A program made the position numbers and the translations under genes. A stretch of DNA of 64,000 nucleotides from Phoebastria nigripes. Taxonomy: Eukaryota; Chordata; Aves; Procellariiformes; Diomedeidae. The stretch spans positions 805,315-869,314 of the forward strand of contig JAYKAV010003066.1 of assembly GCA_035582835.1 (NCBI GenBank). Direction: 5' to 3'. Of this stretch, positions 1 through 10,450 are shown in pieces. The number at the start of each line of letters is the position of its first letter. Position 1 is the first letter of the stretch. The notes beneath the pieces are model-generated. The model made no database searches. It worked only from the letters and a program-made list of their open reading frames with translations, and was not told where the DNA came from.

Positions 1-559
1 TCCAGCTTTCCTGGACCCCTTTGCCCTTCAGAACTGTCTCCCAAGGGACTCTTTCGACCAGTGTCCTGAACAGGCTAAAGTCCACCCTCCGGAAGTCCAT
101 GGTAGCGGTTTTGCTGGCCCCCCTCCTTACTTCACCAAGGATCGAAAATTCTATAATTTCATGTTCGCTAAGCCCAAGACAGCCTCCGACCACCACATCT
201 CCCACCTGTCCTTCTCTGTTTGTAAACAGCAGGTNGAGCGAGGCACCTCCCCTGGTAGGCTCCCTCACCAGCTGCGTCAGGAAGTTGTCTTCCACACACT
301 CCAGGAACCTCCTAGACTGTTTCCTCTCTGCCGTGTTGTATTTCCAGCAGACGTCTGGGAAGTTGAAGCCCCCCANGAGAACAAGGGCTAGTGATTGTGA
401 GTCTTCTGCCAGCCGCTTGTAGAATGCTTCATTGGCCTCTTCATCCTGGTTGGGTGGCCTATAACAGACTCCCAGCAGGATATCTGCCTTGTTGNNCTTC
501 CCCCTCATCCNTACCCATAAGCACTCAAATTGTCTTATACCTTTAACAGTCATTTCTAC
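1..559 (-). mobile_element. CR1 LINE fragment, ORF2 endonuclease domain (truncated by window edge)
   Basis: Read on the minus strand, one frame stays open from 559 to 2 (about 186 codons) with no stop or frameshift that I can see, apart from a few N-containing codons. It then runs off the window. The translation matches the apurinic/apyrimidinic-type endonuclease half of avian CR1 ORF2: a LLGVCYRPPNQDEE segment, then NFPDVCWKYNTAERKQSRRF, then the LVREPTRGGASLDLLF block, and a closing DFSLFRTLVERVPWE block. Two motifs that normally carry catalytic aspartates are altered: GDFN reads GGFN (362-373) and SDH reads SEH (161-169). A stop at 560-562 marks the upstream end of the open frame. In the active element this protein nicks target DNA for target-primed reverse transcription. 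This copy is a fragment, probably endonuclease-dead, and fairly young given the open frame. The plus-strand open frames here are its antisense shadow. Confidence 0.9.
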
Positions 560-3500
560 TTAAATGCAATAAGAGTAAACCGTTTCAAATTCTGATTTGC
601 ATCCATGCTGCATTCATTTGTAACACGCTGATGCAATTGTAGAAAATGAGGCTTTCCATTTAATCCACCCTGTTCATTTTAGCACACATTGCAAGAATTT
701 GACAGGCTGTCTCCTGAAACCAGAATCCTTAAAATAGAGCCAAGATTAGGCCACTTAAGAGCTTCTGCCATTTCAGGACCTTTTCCGTTTCTCTTTCTAT
801 TGGCATATGTTCGTTTCATATTTGGGATTTTGTTTTCGTTTGGGTTTTTATCCTTCCTTTAATNTATTAGTCAGCACATTCTTGGGGGTTAAGGCTCCTC
901 TTACTTTATGCCTACATTTCCAACATCTGTTTTGGGTTGGTCTCAAATTCCTCTATTCAATATCTTCCAGTTCTTTATCTCAGAGCATAATGAATTGTGG
1001 TTTACCCTTTTCCCTAGATAATACAACCTGATCGCTACTGATGGTAAATGATAGTGATACCTTCTGTAAAGCTCCACTGCCAGTCCCAGTTAAAAGAGAA
1101 GTTAATTTAAACTGAGTAAAATCTAATGCAAATATGAATTTGCAGCCAGCTTCATTTCTATTTCTACTTCAAACTTTCTGACAGACCATTAGTTTTGGTA
1201 ATATTCAGTCAAAGAGTTTCAAGAAAAGGCTGATCTGCTGAGGCACTGAGACAGTGAAAAAATGTAACGCCCATCAGGAGTCAAGGAGAAGGTGAAACAA
1301 AATGATTCTTGCTAAAGTGCATCTGAATGCAAAAGGAAACCTGGAGTATAACTCTACCGCATGGTAAGCCTAAGCTGTAGGTTGGGTTTGTATGCCCTGT
1401 CCGCATGGTTAAATACTCAAACCTGACCTAGAATTCCCTCTAGCCCAGTTTTCTGGTCATCAAAAGTTCTCAGAAACTGAAAATATTGCCAATACAGTAA
1501 AAAGAAACCATATTCTCTCATTCTTGTTCTATGAGGGTAACAACAGTTGGTCTGTTTTATCATTTTTTCCATCAGTGACAATAAAAACTTCTTTTATTGT
1601 TTTTCAGCTCATTCTGGGCACAAAGTTCCCCACTGGGGAGCCAAATAATAAAATCCTTCCATCCTTGCTCAGGGGCTCACTTGGAAATGGCTGGGCAAGA
1701 TTCCCTGGATGTGGCTTAACATTAGAGAGCTGTAGATGACCACCCTAAAAGGAAAGAAGTTTAAACTACTAGTCACATTGTCCACAGAAAGATGTCATTC
1801 ATTATCCCATTTGAATCTTCATCCTGCAGAGGCACATGTTTCTGTAGATTACAGGAAAGGAAAGTGCTCCTGTCTGGTTTATTAAAATGGTTGGGGTTTC
1901 ACTGGGGTTTTTTACAGCTGGGATAGCCATCTGAACTCCCTTTCTGTGATGCACGGGAGTCATAAGGATGTCTCTGAGGATTGACCAGTGGCAGTGAAAA
2001 GTGTTGTGTCAGTGGTGTATTACTGCAGAGTTTTTAAATGAGCAACATTTTCTGGTTAAAAATAGATGCAAACATGCTGTCCCGTTTCCTGTGCTCTACA
2101 TGTAAAAGAACCACTTAATTAAGCTAATTAGGATAATTGAATCCCTAGGCCATGAGAGTGCTCTCAGTTCAATTCCTTGGGAAACTGCAAGGTAACTGAA
2201 ATGGGTAAACATGGTCACTATTTGGCATAATGCTGCGGAGAAGCCAGGGCAGTGGAAAAACCTCTCAGGACAGCATCTCACATGAATTAGACTGGAATTA
2301 TTTCAAGAAAAACTCCCCCGTAATGTTCAAGCAGGGTTGTTTTGTACTCACGCTTTCTTCTTGTTGTGCTTTCACATTAGTGCCTTTTCTATTACTGCTT
2401 TGCTTTGATTTCTGTAACATCTTTTATTGTATGATGATTGCTCTTTCAAGAAACCTGATCTGCATGAAGGTCTGAAGCTACTGGAGCAGTTATAAAAGAC
2501 CACATGCTACTAGGCAAACAAAAGTCTGCAGCAAAATATCCCCGAACTCTAGGAAGAAGTTTGCTGCTACTTCTCTCTGAGCTTGGGCAAACGACTTTAC
2601 TTTCTCCTCTTCTCCCCACTTTCATGCATGCTGCTTAGAGCCCTTGGCTTCCTGGATTATGTTACTCCATACAGCTTCTGTAAATGAGATGGAATTTGTA
2701 GAAAAAGGAACTGCATGCAGATCCACAATTACATTACTTTAGCAGCACAGCTTGATATGTTCAGCAAATAAAATATAGTCTTCACTGGTGGTAGAAGACA
2801 AAACTTAGCTTCCACCAGAATGCCCTAATTTGCCCTAATGTTCTTTCGTCTCGGTCTTCCTAGTGATCAGTAGACTAGCCGCCAAGGATCCATGCTGTGC
2901 TGAAAGGAAGCATACAGAGTTCAAAGCACTTCAGCCTTAATGCAAAGCCCTCATTAAGAAACATGAAATGCAGTATTTGATATTGTAAAGTTATGGGCAA
3001 TGAAAAAANTGTATACAATAGCTATGAAAAACACTACAGACAAAAAACCCTTGTCCTTCCAACTGTCCAAATTTAAATCCTACTTTGGTGCCTCCAAGAA
3101 AGATCACAAATTTTGGTGAAAAAGGTCTACTGGGNTGGTACTTGCTTCTTGGGTACAAAAGGCAGAAGGGCCAGGATGGATAGTTTTCTTAAGGTCAGAT
3201 TTTGTTGTGTTTGTACAGAGAGGGTTGCATCATAGTCTCTATTCAATCTTACAGATTTCGCAGGGAAAGCTTCAGGAGTGGGAGGTAACTGATAGAAGAG
3301 AAGTAGAGTTTATCAGCAAGNTCTGATTAAAACCACAGACAAACAAACACACAAGAATTGACTTGTGACACTTGTATGAGACATGGTAGCTGGTTTTCAT
3401 TTTGCCTCTTGTCCTTTGCCTGCTGGAGGCTTCAATAGAACATTTAAGGTGCTGTGACCTGTTTCATTTCAGTATCATACTTAATCTCTTGGTAAAGTAT

Positions 3501-6500
3501 TTATGCTAATTTAATGAAGCATAGAAAAGACAGGCAATGATAAATATGAACCTATGTCAAGTGGGTCTTGGATGTGTAAATTTCCCCCAAAATGCTCATC
3601 ATTAATAACTGCCCTTAGTTATCCCTCTGGTAATAGTACCCTTGAGTCTGATGAGCTATTGTGGCAAANGACAATCATTTAGCTTCATTTCATCTTCCTG
3701 GAAACAGTCCCTTTGAATTTAACTCACTGAAGGATCACTCCAAAGATTTTTATGATCTCCAAAATGTACACATTAGCCGAATGGCTTCATGTAACTTTTC
3801 TTTAACTTGGCAAAACCAGAAAATGTGTTCCCAGGACTATACAGTGACCTACATCTAACTGTTTCCTTGGAGATTTTTTTTTTTTTTAAGCTTAGGGGTA
3901 TTTTTCATTAAAAAAACAACAGAAATGTAGGACTATGGATGGATTGTTGACGATGAATTTGTTTGTTGGGTTTTTTTTTTCCTTTTTTGAGCAAATCTAC
4001 AGATCCACCAATCTCTCTCATTAAACTAACAGAATTAACACGTATCTACAGAAAGGGCACAGCACGAGTTAAGGGAAGGTTTTACATCATTTCTCCAGAT
4101 ATCAAAACATTTAATTCAGCTGCGATGAAACATTGTTAAACCTCAGGTCATTTGAATGTTGAAGCAAAATATTCCCTTTAGAAATTTCACAGCTATTAGC
4201 CTTGAGTTACCAGTGATGAATGTTTCTGGAGCTGTAAAATTTCTTCAGACCCAAGAGCACATTTTACCCTAGTTTATTGTGGTCTTTCTGTCTCCTTGAA
4301 GAGGGGCCATCATTACTGATTAGCTGTGCTAATGCAGTGCAGTGCAATAACTACATATACCAGTGTCCACTTTGCTCAGATTAGAATTTGAAAAATATTG
4401 TTCTTTCATAATGCTGGATCCTGAATGGAAATGAAACTTGTGAGACTAGGTGAAAATAGGCTTTCAAAAGCAAATACAAGCTGTCCTCCTCTATTCTGCT
4501 TTAGCTTTCAACATGTTCATGATATGGATGAACATACTGGGTGCATGGATATGTTTCTCTTTTCTTGATTGCAGAATGCTAATCATTTTTGTGTCGCTAG
4601 GATTACATTAAACCTTCTAGCTTGGTTCACACAATAGATTAATTCCTTTACACATTGTCATAGACTTTATTAACTGGCTGGAGAAAGGTCCTTTTTCCTC
4701 TTAGAAATATGTTCTGGTTTGAGCACAGGATTAAAGTATTTCTCATGATGTGTTAGTAAGATGTTTATGTTCTGATGACTCACAGCTCTGCTCTAACATG
4801 CTTGATCTGTCCCACCTTCCGTGTCCTGTAGGTCTCCCTACTCTCACTCTTCCTGGCTATTTAGACCATTTCCAACCCCAGATGTTTTCTCCTCTACAAC
4901 ATGTAGTGGATTATTTCCCAACCTGTTAGCTAAAAATCACATCCACTTCCCCTCCTCACAAGCATGTCAGCCACACTCTTCCTTTGCAAAACTTAACTTC
5001 TGGTAGCCCTTTATCCCCATGTTGTTCAAGTGAATATACCGAGTGACAAAGTGACTACTCTGCCATACCTTACCTAGCTTCTTCTAATTCCCAGCAGCTT
5101 TACTTATATCTCATCTACAATCTCTGTTGCAAGCACTGGAGTAATGGGATATCCATGTGTCTTCCTTAGCACTCTAAATCATAATGAAAAATGTAATCTT
5201 AATATAAAAGGAAGTTTTCTAACTGTAATTGATTTCCATTGCAATACTTACATGACCAAACCACAGGATGTGGCGCAAGCTTACTTGAAAATTGAGACAA
5301 AGGCAGAATAGTGGACATGAGCACAGATCAACAAGTGCCATTGCTAAGAACAGCTGACACCACTGCTTCAGGAACTAACATTTCTTAGGGGAAGATAAGG
5401 CAGTAGCTCTCCATGCACAATAGCTGGTGTTTTCATATCCATGTAGACATACATTAGGTGTACACAGATAACAGACAGGTANCAGATGCTTTTTCCTTGC
5501 TTTATGTGGAAAGCTAAATCCAGGCTGGTTCTCTGATTTATTTATTATTATTTTTCTGTTGTCTAAAAATGGCAGCATTGTGGCTGTAATATGACATTAC
5601 TCAAATGCAGAGAAAAAATGAACATGAAGAAACCATTGCAGCTCTCATCTGGCAAACAGAAGGAGCCTGGAAAAGCTTAATACATTATTCAATAGCAAGT
5701 GGTGGAATCACAGAGCTAGCAGGTGCAAAGGATTCATTGTACAAGATACTCAGCTCCTCAACTGAGTTTATGGCATGCTCTTGAAACCCATTAAAAGCAT
5801 TAGTATGCAAAAATGGTGATAAAAATCTTAAGAAAACTGCACTCAAAATAAACTTGATTTGGGATTATACCTTTCCATGCAGATTTTATTTGCTTGTTTG
5901 TTTTAGTAGCACTTAAATACTTTAAGTACATTTAATTTAGATTTATTAAGATATTTAATTCATATAAAATAAATACTTTATAACTGAGAACATATTTCTT
6001 CCAGAATAATAAAACAGAAAAAAAACCATATAAGAAAATATAGCCTGCTAAAGTGAAAAATTGCTAAAGTGAGATTAATTAATTATAGAGATTAAGATAT
6101 ATTTGTTAAATCACAGGGGAATATGGTTTCACATGCAGGTTTTAAATCTGCTTATGGAGCCATGCATAGCCAAAAGTATGTGTGGTCAAATTTGCACCTA
6201 CAGATTGTTTAGTTAGCCTTCTGATTAGACAGCTTCTATGGGCAAAAGCATTCAGCTTGCTCTAATTCACTAGCTGTATAATTGTTCCCTTGAAAATTTG
6301 GCCAAGTAGCCATCAAATCATATTTGTCAGGCCTTAAATAATTCATATTTACCAACTGTTATCTCATTAACAATTGACAAACATTTATTAAATGCAAATT
6401 ACATTGTAACTTGGATTATGGACTCAAAAAAGTTGTTTAATTTTGATGGTTGGGAAAGTTTGCAGTCTAACAAGCAGCCGGGGGGTGCAGAGGCATTTGG

Positions 6501-7826
6501 GAGAGAGGACTCACCTCTCCAAGCCGCCTGGAGCAGCTTCTGGCTGGCCAGCTGCAGCTCCAAAGAGCCACCCCAAGAGGTGCCTCGGCTCCCTGTGGGC
6601 ACACAATCGCAAAGCCCTGTGATTTCAGGTCAGTAAGTTATAAAGGCATCTCCATGCTTTCCAGGCTGAGCCCTGTCACTCAGCTCCATGTAGAGCTGTC
6701 ACAGTCCCAAAGATTGATTCTATTTCTTCTGGAGTTCATTCATTCCTTGGGTCCTCTCCTATCCCCAGAGGGCCACATGTCAGGGTCAGATATTTCCAGA
6801 CTGAGGGAGGAGGAGGTATTGCCTGCAGAGCCCACCATGAGGCACTAATTCACATCTCCACAGTGGTCTGAGGTAGGATGGAGGAGGGAATAGACACGAG
6901 GATCACCAGAAAGTATCTACAGGACCTTTGTAGCCTACTGAATAAGGCACACCACTGGCAGAGGCCAAACCTCTCTTCTTTTTCTGAGAGTTATTTCTAG
7001 GTTTTATCAAATATCCTGCCTAATATACAGGACATAACAAGCCAGGGAGCCAGAACCAGACCTTCTAAAGTAAAAGATCTCTGTAGCTACTAGGAAAGAG
7101 AGAGAACAGATATTCAAATCACTTCATGAAGCCATTACTTAAATTGACATTGTCATTCGTGTTGATGAAGACAATAGTCGTTGGCCTGAGAGCTCCCCTT
7201 CCCCTGCGCTTGCTTCTCTGAGGCTAGTGACAAGCCTGTCCCCAGTCTGCAGGCTGTAATCTTCTGTGTCCTGTAGGACCGCCTTGTGCCTTCACCACTG
7301 TTACACACAACATTGGAACCTAATGGCAGAGCAAGGACCTGGGCTAGGGACTGTTACTTTTACATCTCTTCTACCTGTGTAAGTAAATGCTGAGAAATTG
7401 TTCTCAATTTGTATTTTCCTCTAAAATCTGCTTCCTTTCTTTCACACCTGAAAAAGGTCTCACATGCCCAAAAGCTGGTGTAATTTTTCCAACAATACTT
7501 AGCTGGCCTAATGACAGACATTACGTCATCTAAAAAAAATCTTGCCCTGTCTTTCTCTGCCTCTGTACCACCACAGTAAAATACTACTGTATCTAAACTA
7601 GTAGCTATAGGTTCCCTTTACAGGCAATACGATTTAAGGATGCAATTCAGATGACCTAGTTTACACAAGGATGTTATCAACTGCCCACTGGTAAGGGTAA
7701 TTTCTCTCCATTAGCTATAAAGGAGGTCTATAGTGACTAGCTCTGATGTAGCAGTCTACGTTTGATCAGATGAATCCCAAAACTGCTCTATAGATTTGTT
7801 GCATCTAAAAATAAATTATAAGCACG
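560..7826. other. AT-rich noncoding sequence, no gene recognised
   Basis: No coding region, RNA gene or repeat family that I can name was found here. Open frames are short (under about 90 codons), lack family motifs and are not bounded by convincing splice signals. Poly-T tracts occur at 3874-3887 and 3971-3980. A short GC-richer patch at about 6470-6640 stands out from its AT-rich surroundings and ends in a donor-like TTCAG/GTCAGT, but it has no recognisable protein and overlapping frames exist on both strands. This is most simply intergenic or intronic DNA. Confidence 0.6.
7822..7826. repeat. Target-site duplication, left copy (GCACG)
   Basis: This 5-bp direct repeat lies immediately before the TG that opens the solo LTR at 7827. 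It pairs with GCATG at 8421-8425. The one mismatch is C to T at a CpG, the expected decay of a methylated CpG. A 5-bp duplication is typical of ERVL-like and some other endogenous retroviral integrases. Confidence 0.75.
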
Positions 7827-8100
7827 TGTGCTGGTTTTGGCTGGGATAGAGTTAATTTTCTTCATAGTAGCTAGTATGGGGCTATGTTTTGGATTTGTGC
7901 TGGAAACAGTGTTGATAACACAGGGATGTTTTTGTTACGGCTGAGCAGTGCTTACACAGAGTCAAGGCCTTTTCTGCTCCTCATCCCACCCCACCAGCGA
8001 GTAGGCTGGGGGTGCACAAGGAGTTGCGAGGGGACACAACTGGGACAGCTGACCCCAGCTGACCAGAGGGATATCCCACACCATAGGACATCGTGCTCAG

Positions 8101-8110
8101 CAATAAAAGG
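8101..8110 (+). promoter_or_regulatory. TATA-like element of the LTR promoter
   Basis: CAATAAAAGG lies about 180 bp upstream of the polyadenylation signal inside the LTR. That spacing fits a U3 TATA box followed by the R region. Its identity is inferred from position only. Confidence 0.4.
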
Positions 8111-8288
8111 TGGGGGAAGAAGGAGGAAGGGGGGACGTTCAGAGTGATGGCGTTTGTCTTCCCAAGTAACCGTTACGTGTGGTGGAGCCCTGCTTTCCTG
8201 GAGATGGCTGAACACCTGCCTGCTGATGGGAAGTAGCAAATGAATTCCTTGTTTTGCTTTGCTTGTGTGCGCGGCTTTTGCTTTACCT

Positions 8289-8294
8289 ATTAAA
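8289..8294 (+). terminator. ATTAAA polyadenylation signal of the LTR
   Basis: ATTAAA sits in the context CCTATTAAACTGTC near the 3' part of the LTR, followed by T-rich sequence. This hexamer is the second most common vertebrate polyadenylation signal, and its placement fits the R region of the element. Confidence 0.6.
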
Positions 8295-8420
8295 CTGTCT
8301 TTATCTCAACCCACGAGTTTTCTCATTTTTACTCTTCCGATTCTCTCCCCCATCCCACTGGGGGGAAGTGAGTGAGCTGCTGCATGGTGCTTAGCTGCCG
8401 GCTGGGGTTAAACCACGAGA

Positions 8421-8425
8421 GCATG
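8421..8425. repeat. Target-site duplication, right copy (GCATG)
   Basis: This is the right partner of GCACG at 7822-7826. It places the 3' end of the solo LTR at 8420. The single difference is a CpG-type transition. Confidence 0.75.
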
Positions 8426-10117
8426 TAGCAAAATCACTGTAGTGAATCTTCAAGCCACTCTTTTTTAGCAATAAGTGAAGCGTTAAGTCACATCCTCTTT
8501 TGCACATCCCTGGTTAAGCACAGTACAGATAATTTTCAGCTACCTGCTACTATTTAATTTAGAACTCTACAGAGAGTTCTTTCTATTACTATGAGAGCAG
8601 ACATTTAACATCATGTGAGGTAGCAGATGAGTACTGATGAATCTGAGAAGTAAATGTTGTCCAGGAGTATGTAAGAAATGAAGGAATGGGAAGTATTGTT
8701 TATAAATGGAAAGCTAGGAAGTGGAGATAATTCAGAACAAAAGTAGCACATAACAACACAGAGAATAAGCGTATTTCAAAGTGATCATCCTTACAGTAGC
8801 ATGAGCATACTGCATACAGGGGACCTCANCTTGATGTTGCTAGCCCTAAGGTAGCAGAGGGTTTTGATGTGCCAGGTTTCACTTCATCCTTAATCTACAG
8901 ATGAAGGTTCACACAAGGAAAGTTGACTCTTGTGCCACTATCCAACCCCCTCTTTGTACTGCTCCTGTACTCCCCAACACTCTGCTGAGCCACTTCAGCG
9001 AACTAAGTGAATTTTTTGAGATGGTTTTCTGTTGGATTAGCACATGTGAATGGCTCTGTAAAAGACCAGACAGGACCAGAAGCAACAGTGCAAGAGGCGA
9101 AATTGTAGAGCTAATAGTTAAATAGATAGAGGTCACACAATAACCTAAGTCAAACTCTCAGCTTCCACCCAAAAAGGTGTTTCTGCCCTATCCCATTTCT
9201 AGTCACACATTCCCAGCACTTCACCTATATGAACATGTGTTATATGCTGCAGGGCTAAAGACTAATCCAACAACATCAGCAGACAATTCATTTCCAGCCA
9301 GCTCAGCATCCTGGTGGACATTGGTTTGGAAGACATCAGAAAGCTTGCAACATTTCTCCCCCTATNGTTGGTGTTAAATGCTAAGAAGGTGGCAAGGTGA
9401 GGTTACCATAGGTTCAAAATTCAGATCTACAGTGGTGAAAGCAGCCCTGAGTGGTCAGTAGCAACACAGATTTAGACTCCAATCATGAAAAAAAACATCA
9501 TTAGGGTCAGATGAGCCAGAGGTCAAGCTTAGGACTATAGTCATTGAAATGAACAGTCGACCCAGGTCAAGGCCCTGGCCCAGACACAAAAGCAGTCTGA
9601 ACCCCAGGGAGCTGCAAGACAAGGCTTTCATATTGTGCTGCCAATTTGTGCACAGTGAAGGTACGGGTGTGCATGATTCACCCATTGATGATAACTCTCT
9701 GAAACAGATTTTGCACTTAATCTGTAATACCCTGCCTGTTCGAGTATCAATCAACAGAACAGATGTTTTGCATTTCAGTCATTTGTTCCATCTTTCAGTT
9801 TTAGCCTAACAACCTGCATGTACATCCTCTGACCTCCAGCCACGGGGAGGCAAATCACTGACTAGTGTCAACTGGATGCTAGAATTTAATTTCCATGTGA
9901 AATTCAGATATTCCTATATCTGTTTTCATCCCATATTGGGATATGAAGTCATAAATTACTCATGACATTAACAAAAAAAAACCCAAAACTTTACTTTGAA
10001 AATACTAAAATGATCCTTTGTTTCAAATGAAATTTCTCAGAGTTGCTGCATAAAATGCTCTTTTTCAGTTTTGTCAAGCCAACCACGAATGATTCATGAC
10101 TTACAACAAAAATCTGA
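8426..10117. other. Noncoding sequence, no gene recognised
   Basis: This single-copy-looking AT-rich DNA lies between the solo LTR and an ancient CR1 fragment. Frames of 60-99 codons exist on both strands at about 8900-9140 and 9450-9810. They overlap each other antisense, have no recognisable motif, and are regarded as chance. Confidence 0.55.
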
Positions 10118-10450
10118 ACTTGAGGCAGTTTAGCTTACAAAGAGGAGCCCGAGGGAAGATGTGATAACAATTTTCAAAGATGGAAAAGGTTACTGAAAGG
10201 GTGAAGAAGAACTGGTGCTCCATGACCATAGTAGGCAAGACAAGAAGTAACGGACTAAAACAGCAGGAAGACTGAAATAATGTCATAGGAACATGTCTCA
10301 TTTCTAGGAATGGATTAAAAATGAACTGAGCTGTTTGGGGAAGCTTGAGGTTCTTTAAGAACATAGGAGATGAACATCTGCCAGTAAGTATCACTGACGT
10401 GTCTTATGTGAGGGATTGCACTAGCTGAGCCAGCAAAGTCTCTTCTGGAC
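10118..10450 (+). mobile_element. Ancient CR1 LINE 3' fragment (CR1-L3-like), degraded
   Basis: From ACTTGAGGCAGTTTAGCTTA the sequence follows, with many substitutions, the 3' end of ORF2 and the 3' UTR of old amniote CR1 elements. The order is preserved: the arginine-rich GAAGA/GAGGGA segment, GATATGATAACAATTTTCAAA-like wording, a GGTAGGACAAGAAGTAATGGACT-like segment at about 10230-10255, a GAATGGATTA segment near 10310, and the tail resembling GGACTAGATGACC...GGTCTCTTC near 10415-10447. The reading frame is broken throughout. Divergence implies an old insertion that predates modern birds. This is matched by eye from memory of the family, so the ends are approximate. Confidence 0.7.

Larger units (their letters stand above)
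7827..8420 (+). mobile_element. Solo LTR of an avian endogenous retrovirus (TguLTR5-like)
   Basis: This 594-bp block opens with TGTGCTGGTTTTGGCTGGGA and closes with GGGGTTAAACCACGAGA. I recognise it as a high-copy avian LTR resembling the zebra finch TguLTR5 group; the family name is from memory. The orientation is plus: a TATA-like CAATAAAAGG at 8101-8110 precedes an ATTAAA polyadenylation signal at 8289-8294, followed by the T-rich stretch expected near the R/U5 boundary. No primer-binding site, gag, pol or env sequence follows, so this is a solo LTR left by recombination between two LTRs. The terminal CA has become GA. An 87-codon plus frame and a 95-codon minus frame inside it are chance frames of the LTR, not genes. 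Confidence 0.9.

Noticed and set aside
21..422. 133-codon plus-strand frame at the left edge
   Set aside because: It is the antisense of the CR1 ORF2 endonuclease frame, which has the recognisable protein motifs on the minus strand.
6399..6636. Open frames on both strands in a GC-richer patch, with a donor-like GTCAGT
   Set aside because: No acceptor, no recognisable protein, and equally long frames on both strands.
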